Assembly (NCBI RefSeq): GCF_031127805.1
Contig: NZ_JARXHW010000002.1
Coordinates: 1-64,000, forward strand
Origin: Thalassobacterium maritimum
Lineage (GTDB): Bacteria; Verrucomicrobiota; Verrucomicrobiia; Opitutales; Coraliomargaritaceae
Reading direction: 5' to 3'
DNA: 64,000 bases
Shown: in pieces, positions 1 through 6,824 of the stretch
How the letters are laid out: each line of letters opens with the position of its first letter
Numbering within the stretch: position 1 is the first letter of the stretch
Made by a program: the position numbers and the translations under genes
The notes under the pieces: generated by a model
Seen by the model: only the letters and a program-made list of their open reading frames with translations
Told to the model about the DNA's origin: nothing
Database searches by the model: none

Positions 1-1482
1 GCGAGGTTCCTGATTCTTACTTTTATCTTTTTGCTGCTCTCGATTGCTGCGCAAGCGCGGTTGTTGGATTTAGATGCGCGTAACAATGCCTTGGGATCCG
101 CTAATTCTTTTGGGCATGGACGAATCGTGCGTGTATTGGGTGAGCTTCCCATGGGTGGAGCGAGTTTTCCTATCAACTTGGTTTTTAATACCAATCCTGC
201 CGACGCTCCCGGAGCTTTCGGGCCTTACTGGCGTATCCCTTTACTGGCATCGACCGTCGTCCAATATAAACAGTACAAACTTTATTGGGATGGTCCTCAC
301 GAGCGACGTCAATTCTTCTCGCTGGATCAAAGCGGTGATACGCGGCGTGGGGAAAAGGTGTTTGTCGAACGCGGGCAAGACTGGAAGGCGACCATCGGTC
401 GCAGGGGGGAAGTCTTGATCGAAGCGCTCGGCGAGTCAGGCTATTCGTTTCTCTACGATGAGGGGGAGCTTAAAGAGTTTAAGCTGGGCGAATCCGCAGC
501 ACGATGCCGTGTGACCTACTCGGGGAGAGGGTATCCGCTCTACATCACAAACGCTGAAACCAATCGTCGGATTTTCGAGATTGAATACCGGGGCGCGACC
601 GACCCTGAGCGTATTCTTCTCGGCGAGCAGCGCATCGAGGTAGAGATGGGCGATGGGGAGTTAACCGCGCCCGATGGCTCAACAAATTACCGGAATTACC
701 GTGTCAATTTCCTGCGTAGCTTACGATTTGGTGAAAACAATACGGAGTATTTTTCATACAGTAAAGCAGACGCACGCAAGCGAGAAGTGTCCATTGTGGA
801 TGAAGCGGGCAAGAAGCTAACGAAGGCACTCGATCTCGCAGTAAATCGAATGGAGATTGCGGATGCCGAGAACGGAGGTGCAGATTCGGATAATTGGATC
901 GAGTGGGAAGCTGGGAGTGGTTTTGTGACCGCAGATGCCGGTTCCACTTACTCCGTTAAAAACAACTCATGGGACCCGAATATTAATGAGGGCAATTGGG
1001 ATGTCACCCCGGACGCGGTCGAAATGACACGGCTTCCCCTTGGTGGTGAAGAGCAACGCTGGTCTTATGTCTGGAATTCCGGGGTGCGGGTGTACACTGA
1101 TTTGGCGACGGGTGAAGTGATTCGCCGCACTGTGATTAGCTCAAAAGGCCCCGCTAATGGAAAGTTGCGTAAGCGCGAAGTGCTCAAAGATGGCAAATGG
1201 GTGCTTGATCGTCAGAATTCATACGATCCGAAGGGGAGACCCATTCGTGCCGTGCATGGCGACTCGATGCGTATTTGGAGTTGGGAGGACACTCGTGATG
1301 GAAGCGAAGTGACGGAATACTTGAATGGCAGTCTCACTAGTTTAACTGCCTATGACCAAAATGGGATTTCGCACGATTTAATTTCAACAGATTCTGAAGG
1401 GAATATTTTCGAAATTTTTGATGACGGGCTTGTCATTAGAGTAAATAAAAATGGTAAAAATATATATGAATATGAAAAATAG
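1..1482 (+). CDS. RHS/YD-like secreted protein, 5' end outside window
   Basis: The reading frame is open from base 1, and its first codons already encode a hydrophobic stretch ending in AQA, so a signal peptide and the true start lie left of the window; an in-frame TTG at 31 is unlikely to be the start. The next ~70 residues (lPMGGASFPINLVFN ... PYWRIPLL) resemble the opening strands of RHS/SpvB-type beta-rich proteins, and the C-terminal third has short YD-like units (SYDPKGRPI, AYDQNGISHD). No catalytic motif is seen. It is short for an RHS protein and has no polymorphic toxin tail. It overlaps the next gene by 11 bases. Family assignment is tentative. Confidence 0.6.
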   Translation, partial: ARFLILTFIFLLLSIAAQARLLDLDARNNALGSANSFGHGRIVRVLGELPMGGASFPINLVFNTNPADAPGAFGPYWRIPLLASTVVQYKQYKLYWDGPHERRQFFSLDQSGDTRRGEKVFVERGQDWKATIGRRGEVLIEALGESGYSFLYDEGELKEFKLGESAARCRVTYSGRGYPLYITNAETNRRIFEIEYRGATDPERILLGEQRIEVEMGDGELTAPDGSTNYRNYRVNFLRSLRFGENNTEYFSYSKADARKREVSIVDEAGKKLTKALDLAVNRMEIADAENGGADSDNWIEWEAGSGFVTADAGSTYSVKNNSWDPNINEGNWDVTPDAVEMTRLPLGGEEQRWSYVWNSGVRVYTDLATGEVIRRTVISSKGPANGKLRKREVLKDGKWVLDRQNSYDPKGRPIRAVHGDSMRIWSWEDTRDGSEVTEYLNGSLTSLTAYDQNGISHDLISTDSEGNIFEIFDDGLVIRVNKNGKNIYEYEK

Positions 1483-1861
1483 CGTTATAAAAACAATAGT
1501 TCAACTCGGCTTGATTGTGGTACCTGTTATATCAGCAGTGGCTGCCGATTGCACCAGAAATACAACGCCGACAGGTGACTGCTGTGGCTGGCAAGTTACC
1601 GTACCATCACATGAAAAGAGTTTCATTCTGGAGTCGGAGTCCTGTGACTCCTGTAATAGTGGAATCTGCGTCTACAGGCTGTCAACCATGGAAGAAAGTT
1701 CCGCGAAGTTCCCTGAGGTCGATGTGACTTGGACTCCTCCCGCTAGCGATCCGAACTGCACATGCGATTCTGACGGAATATCTTGTGAAGGGACTGCGTG
1801 CGAAACCAAGACCGAATCTTCGCTAGTGCGGACATTTGAAAATTGTGGGTCTTCTTCTTAG
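1472..1861 (+). CDS. Small cysteine-rich secreted protein, unknown function
   Basis: 129 residues. The start at 1472 (MKNSVIK...) is preferred over an in-frame ATG at 1451 because it gives a standard signal peptide with a basic N-terminus, hydrophobic core and AVAA cleavage region. The mature part (~105 residues) has 11 cysteines, several in CxxC or CC pairs, and many Ser/Thr/Asp, so it is probably disulfide-stabilised outside the cytoplasm. It overlaps the end of the upstream RHS-like gene in another frame, which suggests translational coupling. No family is recognised. Its position directly behind an RHS-like gene invites comparison with small RHS partners, but nothing in the sequence proves that. 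Confidence 0.6.
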   Translation: MKNSVIKTIVQLGLIVVPVISAVAADCTRNTTPTGDCCGWQVTVPSHEKSFILESESCDSCNSGICVYRLSTMEESSAKFPEVDVTWTPPASDPNCTCDSDGISCEGTACETKTESSLVRTFENCGSSS

Positions 1862-2010
1862 GATTCGTGCTGCCTTCTCCGCTGAGAAGCGCATGATATT
1901 GTTTAATTCGCCTTGCCGCATTGGTATTCACATGCAGTCAACTGCTCACTCTGTATCTTAATAGCGATTTAGGGTGTTTTTTTGGTCTGACTAATATAAA
2001 AATAATTCTT

Positions 2011-3096
2011 ATGAGACTGTTTATCCTATTCTTGATCCCTACCTTAGCTTACTGCCAGTCGTATGATAGCGCTAAAAAAATAATGTCTCCAGGTAGTCCA
2101 ATGTATCAGTTTACTTGGGAGCTCTTGAAGCAAAATTCGGTTGAAACAGTTCGTTCTCGCGTTGTAGAAATTGACAATGAAAAGGTAGATGTTTTTGATT
2201 TGAAAGGCTTCGTGCAGACTAAGAACCTATTTATCTCCCATTCTTCTGGTTCTCTATCTGATTATAATCCTAGGGAAATGTCCTTAGGCTCGTCGGATAA
2301 GGTTACGTATCGCTATTACTGTCCTGATGGAGTTTTTCGCATGGATAACGGAAGTGGTCACGTCAAAGAGTATACCAGAGTTTTTTCCAGCTCTACTGAT
2401 AATGCCGATCTTTTCGTTAAAGCTGTTGCTTATGATAAGTCTGACTATTTAAGTGATTTGAGAAATGTTTTTCTATTAAGATCCTCAGTTTATCAGGAAC
2501 AGGCAGATCACCTGACTGCCGCAAGATACAGAGATGCTGCTCAAACGATGTTAAATGAGTTTAAGCAAATTCCTTTTTGTAAGTCTTCTAGTATGAGCCT
2601 TATGGGTTATGATGTAGATCTGAAACTGACTAAGCTGGGGCTCATTTCGTCATTGTCGATCGCGTCGGAAGATCGTGGGAAGCTAATTGAGATAACGAAT
2701 CAATATGATACGCTCCAAGATTTTCCTGTTTTCGACATGTGGGATCCGCTTGACAGTATAGAGCTACGCAGGCGTTCTAGCGATAGTTTTGGTCTCGAGT
2801 TAACCAAAAACTCTGACGGCCAAATGAAGTTACACCCATCTGAAGTATGGAGCACTTACCTTTATAGTTTCGATGATTTTAACTTTTTAAATGATTTCGA
2901 AGTCGTTGCAATTAACGGTGAGTCGGTTAATCCTTTAACTCAGATAGATGATATCTCTGATGATATTTACCTTCAAGTCACATTCAGAAAAGGTGCCACA
3001 TCGATTATTAGAAAGTTCAATCGAATATCTGCTCGTGAGGCTGAGATTTTAGAAATTTTGGAGTCAGTAAATTTTCCATCGTCTCATTTATTTTAA
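2011..3096 (+). CDS. Exported protein of unknown function
   Basis: 361 residues starting at ATG 2011, where a signal peptide (MRLFILFLIPTLAYC) begins; the frame is open further upstream to 1921 but that stretch has no protein character. The Cys after ALAY-like residues is not a proper lipobox because Tyr is at -1, so ordinary signal-peptidase cleavage is more likely than lipidation. The mature part is mixed alpha/beta, rich in Ser, Asp and Lys, with no recognised motif. Base composition is visibly more AT-rich than the flanking genes, which may indicate acquired DNA. It lies behind the RHS-like and Cys-rich genes, separated by 149 bases. Confidence 0.55.
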   Translation: MRLFILFLIPTLAYCQSYDSAKKIMSPGSPMYQFTWELLKQNSVETVRSRVVEIDNEKVDVFDLKGFVQTKNLFISHSSGSLSDYNPREMSLGSSDKVTYRYYCPDGVFRMDNGSGHVKEYTRVFSSSTDNADLFVKAVAYDKSDYLSDLRNVFLLRSSVYQEQADHLTAARYRDAAQTMLNEFKQIPFCKSSSMSLMGYDVDLKLTKLGLISSLSIASEDRGKLIEITNQYDTLQDFPVFDMWDPLDSIELRRRSSDSFGLELTKNSDGQMKLHPSEVWSTYLYSFDDFNFLNDFEVVAINGESVNPLTQIDDISDDIYLQVTFRKGATSIIRKFNRISAREAEILEILESVNFPSSHLF

Positions 3097-3421
3097 TAGT
3101 GCTATTGTATGCTCAGCATGTTTGGTGGCGTGACGAGGAATAATGATTGGTTCATCTCTATTCGTCTGAGGCGGTGATGCTTTTTCGTTAGTGTCCGAAG
3201 ATTAGGCAGGAATGGGGGCAGTCAGATCAATGGTGTCAAACGCGGGCGTGATTAAAAGCAGGAGGAGCCTTTGCGTTGGTTGGAGTCCCGCCTTTAGGCG
3301 GTCATTATCATGGGCTCATGCACGGTAGCCGCCTAAAGGCGGGACTCTGACAGGTGCATAACTGAACTAATTCCCCGCACTTTTAATCAAACCCGTCAAA
3401 CGCAAAATATAAAGATTCTAC
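3097..3421. other. Intergenic region with palindromic repeat
   Basis: 325 bases without a gene. Apart from the inverted repeat at 3283-3347 nothing recognisable is seen; no tRNA, and no clear promoter for the gene starting at 3422. Confidence 0.6.
3283..3347. repeat. REP-like inverted repeat, 19-bp perfect arms
   Basis: Left arm GAGTCCCGCCTTTAGGCGG (3283-3301) is the exact reverse complement of 3329-3347, with a 27-base loop. Each arm also contains the smaller palindrome CCGCCTTTAGGCGG. No T-tract follows, so it is more like an interspersed palindromic repeat than a terminator. The core CTTTAGGCG recurs at 8530-8545 and 10061-10070. Confidence 0.8.
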
Positions 3422-4483
3422 GTGAACTACATTTCTAAATTTACCTTCATTGCAGGGCTGTTGTTCTTTTTTCTGATTCACTCGAGAGCTTTTGCGGCTG
3501 AAGAGATTTACGAACTCGTTGAGCCAACCAAGTTAGCTCGTTTCAGTGATATCACTTACTATGTTCGATTCCCACAAGGGCGTGGCTTTGAAGATCCGGG
3601 GCGAGCTTCTTCCCGAAAGGAAGTATCGGTCAGAGGGGTGCTCGCCTTAGTCACTTGGAGTACCGAACTAGAGGATGTACGGACTAATATCATGTCGGGA
3701 AAGCGTTTTCAAAACTATGTAAAGTTTGCCGATAAACACAACCTAGCTTTGATTACTTGGACGAATTTTAAGGGTTACAAGACGGGTGTGAGTGGTGATG
3801 TGATGGATGAGGATCGCCTAAAAGATTACGAAAAATCCTATCGGGAGCGAGCGCGCGAGTGGAAGAATGGTTATCGGCGTTTGTGCCGTCGTTTTTCTCT
3901 GCCGGAAAAGAACCTGATGATTTATGGGATCAGTGGAGGCGGTCAGATGTCACACCGCCTCGCGCTCCAAGAACCTGACTATTTCTTTGCAGTGCATATT
4001 CATGTCAATAGTAGCTACGACTCCATACGTAGAGATGGGGAGCAAATTCTTTGGTTGGTGACCACTGGCACGCGTGAGTATGGCTACCCCGCGGGTATTC
4101 GTTTCTATCGTGAGGCACTCTCGCGAGGTTACCATATGATTTTTCGAGCCGAGGAGAACCTTGGGCATGCGGGGAGCCCGGCGACGGAGCGCACCAGTTT
4201 GGCTTTTTTTGAGTATTGCATGAATTTCTTGCCCGATGCCAGTGACCCTGAATGGCGTCCGCCACCTGTGGATCAGTTTTACCTGATGAAGTATCCCACC
4301 TACATTGGGGATTATTTAAACAGTGAAGCATTCACTACGGCAGAGGCACCCAAATACATGGCACCCGAAGTGATGGTCGCGCTACCGAATAAAGCAATCG
4401 CGGAAGCCTGGGGCACAGTGTTGGATTTTAATCAGCCTGAAAAGAGTCAGCCTAGTGCTCCATTGCTGAATACGATTCGCTAG
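3422..4483 (+). CDS. Secreted alpha/beta hydrolase (esterase-like)
   Basis: 353 residues from a GTG start at 3422 that precedes a clear signal peptide ending SRAFAA. The middle has a nucleophile elbow G-I-S-G-G (in YGISGGGQMSHRLAL), as in poly(3-hydroxybutyrate) depolymerase-like and feruloyl-esterase-like hydrolases, and a plausible catalytic His in ENLGHAGSP near residue 255. An Asp for the triad cannot be assigned confidently. It would act on an ester substrate in the periplasm or outside the cell; the substrate is unknown. It stands just before the repeat-rich region and is paired with another alpha/beta hydrolase at 5547. No good Shine-Dalgarno sequence is visible. Confidence 0.7.
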   Translation: MNYISKFTFIAGLLFFFLIHSRAFAAEEIYELVEPTKLARFSDITYYVRFPQGRGFEDPGRASSRKEVSVRGVLALVTWSTELEDVRTNIMSGKRFQNYVKFADKHNLALITWTNFKGYKTGVSGDVMDEDRLKDYEKSYRERAREWKNGYRRLCRRFSLPEKNLMIYGISGGGQMSHRLALQEPDYFFAVHIHVNSSYDSIRRDGEQILWLVTTGTREYGYPAGIRFYREALSRGYHMIFRAEENLGHAGSPATERTSLAFFEYCMNFLPDASDPEWRPPPVDQFYLMKYPTYIGDYLNSEAFTTAEAPKYMAPEVMVALPNKAIAEAWGTVLDFNQPEKSQPSAPLLNTIR

Positions 4484-4520
4484 TATGGAGATTCACGCAC
4501 ATAGCATGAAGGATTGTGAT

Positions 4521-4554
4521 CGCCGCGTAAAAAGACTTCGTCTCACGCGGCAGG
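4521..4554. repeat. 34-bp direct repeat, copy 1 (hairpin GCCGCGT...ACGCGGC)
   Basis: 34 bases identical to 5457-5490. Each copy contains a short hairpin with arms GCCGCGT and ACGCGGC around AAAAAGACTTCGTCTC. Both copies lie immediately left of a CGCTTAA-type palindrome (elements A and H), so the unit may be the boundary of a composite repeat. Confidence 0.8.
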
Positions 4555-4586
4555 GTTTAACTACGCTTCCGTTTTTATTGCACTAC

Positions 4587-4677
4587 ACCGTGACGATGAA
4601 TTTACGCTTAACTTTGTCTCGGTCTTATTCTTCTGCAGTGTGCTGGTTTAAGCGTTCTTTAAGCGTGATTAAGCGGT
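4587..4677. repeat. CGCTTAA palindrome, element A (left arm degenerate)
   Basis: The right arm has TTAAGCG heptamers at 4648, 4659 and 4669 (spacing 11 and 10). The left arm keeps one perfect CGCTTAA at 4605, 43 bases before the first right heptamer, exactly as in element B; the two outer left heptamers have decayed. Confidence 0.75.
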
Positions 4678-4734
4678 GTGATTCTGTGCGTTTGATTGGT
4701 ACAGATTACGTGGAAATAGAATCTATGACTTTTG

Positions 4735-4830
4735 ACCGCTTAACTACGCTTAAACTACGCTTAACTTTGGCTCGGCTTTATTTTTATGCGTTGGGTTGGT
4801 TTAAGCGTTCCTTAAGCGTGATTAAGCGGT
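4735..4830. repeat. CGCTTAA palindrome, element B (complete, 96 bp)
   Basis: Left arm: CGCTTAA at 4737, 4747, 4758 (spacing 10 then 11). Right arm: TTAAGCG at 4801, 4812, 4822 (spacing 11 then 10). Termini are ACCGCTTAA and TTAAGCGGT. The heptamers are invariant while the 3-4 base linkers differ between arms. It ends 9 bases from the stop codon of the GxxExxY gene at 4839. Confidence 0.85.
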
Positions 4831-4838
4831 TGGAAAAT

Positions 4839-5252
4839 TTACGTTTGATCGGTGCTAGGAATGTATTCCTTCAATATGTAGCGTTTCCATTCGACAGATT
4901 TCGGAGTGCTGAAGTTAATCAAATACCCGACTGCTCTCCTAGTGACATGCATGTAATTGAGCAGTTGTTGTTCATGTTCCGGAAGGATCGTTTTAACGGC
5001 TTTCAATTCGACAATAATAGAGTCATGCGTGATGAGGTCGGGGACGTATCGTTTTTTAAGCTCTCTACCTTTGTAGTAAACCTTCAAGGTTTGTTGCGCA
5101 GAAAAAGGAATGCCCCTGTCGCGAAGTTCCATCTCCAAGCTTTCTTGGTAAATCTCTTCACTCATTCCCGCACCCATTTCTTTATAAACTTCAAATGCTG
5201 CGCCCATCAGTGCGTAACCTTCATTACCAAGATATTCCGTATTTTTAGTCAT
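4839..5252 (-). CDS. GxxExxY family protein (PD-(D/E)XK-like)
   Basis: 137 residues from ATG 5252 (MTKNTEYLGNEG...); an in-frame ATG at 5294 would add 14 residues. The family-defining GxxExxY signature is present as G-M-S-E-E-I-Y, and further on PDLITHDSIIVELKAV fits the D...ExK core of PD-(D/E)XK-fold proteins. The biochemical role of this family is not established. It is the only minus-strand gene in this stretch and is exactly flanked by two complete CGCTTAA palindromes (4735-4830 and 5317-5403), giving the arrangement repeat-gene-repeat. That suggests it entered with, or is carried by, the repeat element. Confidence 0.85.
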   Translation of the reverse strand: MTKNTEYLGNEGYALMGAAFEVYKEMGAGMSEEIYQESLEMELRDRGIPFSAQQTLKVYYKGRELKKRYVPDLITHDSIIVELKAVKTILPEHEQQLLNYMHVTRRAVGYLINFSTPKSVEWKRYILKEYIPSTDQT

Positions 5253-5316
5253 AGCATGTATGGTGATTGTATTCTCTTTGCCATGCGATCTCATTTTAAT
5301 TCAGTAATTTGGGGGC

Positions 5317-5403
5317 ACCGCTTAAAAACGCTTAAATCACGCTTAACTTTGAGTTCCCTCACGTCGTGCTGGTTTAAGCGCAATTTAAGCGTGATTAAGC
5401 GGT
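5317..5403. repeat. CGCTTAA palindrome, element C (complete, 87 bp)
   Basis: Left arm: CGCTTAA at 5319, 5329, 5340 (spacing 10, 11). Right arm: TTAAGCG at 5374, 5385, 5395 (spacing 11, 10). It has the same 87-base length and similar linkers as element E at 6719-6805. Confidence 0.85.
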
Positions 5404-5456
5404 TAGAAAATCCGTTCGATCGGTCAGTGCTTTGGTTCGGTGCCCTGAATTTAGAC

Positions 5457-5490
5457 CGCCGCGTAAAAAGACTTCGTCTCACGCGGCAGG
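5457..5490. repeat. 34-bp direct repeat, copy 2
   Basis: Exact copy of 4521-4554; see that entry. It abuts the degenerate CGCTTAA element H. Confidence 0.8.
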
Positions 5491-5580
5491 CTTTAAAAAC
5501 GCTTAATTTTCGCTTAACTGCTCCAGCGTGGCCGATATCTGTGCCTATGATTACGTCTGTTTGGTTTAATCGGTTTAAAA
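5490..5580. repeat. CGCTTAA palindrome, element H (degenerate), overlapping a gene start
   Basis: CGCTTAA at 5500 and 5511 form part of a left arm. The degenerate right arm (TTAATCG at 5566, TTAAAAA at 5575) lies inside the first codons of the hydrolase gene starting at 5547, where it encodes WFNRFKN. Confidence 0.6.
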
Positions 5581-6530
5581 ATGCGTCAGCCTTGGTCTTA
5601 CTCTTTGTCTCTGGTTTGCAGCCTGCAGCTGCGGCGGATGTTTACGAATTCACCGATCGTTCGGGGCGAAAGTTGGAAGCCATTATCGTTAAATTTAACG
5701 AGACTGAGGTGGATGTGCAGCGAGTCAGTGACAGACGTTCTTTTACTCTCGCACTAGAAGATTTAAGCGACGCGGATCAGCGTTATCTTAAAAAGGCTTA
5801 TTCGAGTGTTGCTGCGGATGAGGCTGGGCAAGCTGACGCGCTCATCCCAGGAGAAGTGATCACCCTTGATTTTCCAGAACTCGGTTCGATGGCAAAGGGC
5901 AAATCTGCGCAATGTCAGTTGAGTGTGCCTAAGCACTACGATCCGCTTAGACCGACACCATTGCTTGTTTGGTTTTCAGGTGGTGCTGGCTCGCATTTAG
6001 TTCAGAGTGCTCAAGGTCTGGTAGATTTTGATGGATTTTTAGTACTGACCTTGCCTTACCCCGACGGTCGATTGCCTCGTTTAGCAGTGAATGCTGGTGA
6101 GGACGAGATCAATGCATTCTGGGATTTCCAAAAGCCTATGTTGGATAGAGTCATTGAACTGGTTCCTAACATCAGTGAAGAGATTCGGATTGCTGGCGGC
6201 TCTAGTAGTGGTGGTCATTTAGTGGGCTCTGCACTGGATCAAAAGTGGCGCGGTTTTTGTGATTACTTCACTGGGTATATTTTGCATGAGGGTGGGCATT
6301 GCCCAGAGATGAAATTTTCCGGCACACGAAGCAGTCACCACATTCTCGTCATCTATGGCGAGAAATCGACCTCTCGGGAGTGGCAGGATTTTTTTATGGA
6401 GCGTTTCGACCAAGCGCGTGGCCGCATAGAGTATATTGAAGTTCCAAACGCCGGTCATGGTCTCAATGGCGATGGGAAAGCGCTGATTCGTGAATGGATT
6501 CAAGCGAAATTTGGAAAGGATCTTGGTTAG
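5547..6530 (+). CDS. Secreted SHD1 domain + alpha/beta hydrolase
   Basis: 327 residues. The start is set at ATG 5547 because the signal peptide (hydrophobic ALVLLFVSG, cleavage near AAAA) begins there; the frame is open back to 4485 only through repeat DNA and that part is not protein-like. After the signal peptide comes an SHD1-type module (YEFTDRSGRKLEAIIVKF ... ALEDLSDADQRYL, about 35-85) common in Verrucomicrobiota and Planctomycetota. A hydrolase domain follows with nucleophile elbow GGSSSGG (near residue 220) and a likely catalytic His in NAGHGLNG. The substrate is unknown; it acts outside the cytoplasm. Its N-terminus overlaps repeat element H. Confidence 0.7.
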   Translation: MITSVWFNRFKNASALVLLFVSGLQPAAAADVYEFTDRSGRKLEAIIVKFNETEVDVQRVSDRRSFTLALEDLSDADQRYLKKAYSSVAADEAGQADALIPGEVITLDFPELGSMAKGKSAQCQLSVPKHYDPLRPTPLLVWFSGGAGSHLVQSAQGLVDFDGFLVLTLPYPDGRLPRLAVNAGEDEINAFWDFQKPMLDRVIELVPNISEEIRIAGGSSSGGHLVGSALDQKWRGFCDYFTGYILHEGGHCPEMKFSGTRSSHHILVIYGEKSTSREWQDFFMERFDQARGRIEYIEVPNAGHGLNGDGKALIREWIQAKFGKDLG

Positions 6531-6565
6531 CATGGATGGGCGATTACATATGAGTGAAGAGATTT

Positions 6566-6688
6566 ACCGCTTAATCACGCTTAAATTGCGCTTAACTTTA
6601 ATAGGTGCTAAAATGAGGGAAAGTTTGTCATTTGGTTCTGATTCTATCTCTTATTTAATTTTGGACTCTTTGGTTATATTTAAGCGGT
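6566..6688. repeat. CGCTTAA palindrome, element D (one arm intact)
   Basis: Left arm: CGCTTAA at 6568, 6578, 6589 (spacing 10, 11). Its linkers TCA and ATTG are those of the reverse complement of element C's right arm, so D is inverted relative to C. Only one TTAAGCG (6680) remains on the right. Confidence 0.7.
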
Positions 6689-6718
6689 CTGCAATAAGGA
6701 TTCTGTGGAATGAGGGGC

Positions 6719-6805
6719 ACCGCTTAAGGACACTTAAATCACGCTTAATTTTGAGTTTCCTTACGTTGTGTTTGTTTAAGCGCAATTTAAGCGTGATTAA
6801 GCGGT
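6719..6805. repeat. CGCTTAA palindrome, element E (complete, 87 bp)
   Basis: Left arm: 6721, 6731 (CACTTAA, one change), 6742. Right arm: TTAAGCG at 6776, 6787, 6797. It ends 19 bases before the start codon of the polymerase-like gene at 6825. Confidence 0.85.
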
Positions 6806-6824
6806 TAGAAACTCCGTGTTCTCT

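Noticed and set aside
4485..5546. Long plus-strand open frame upstream of the hydrolase
   Set aside because: It is a translation through repeat elements A, B, C and H (recurring FKR-LSVIKR), and overlaps the GxxExxY gene on the other strand. Only the part from 5547 has signal peptide and domains.
4587..6805. CRISPR array
   Set aside because: Repeats are palindromes of short heptamers with irregular distances and no uniform spacers; no cas genes.
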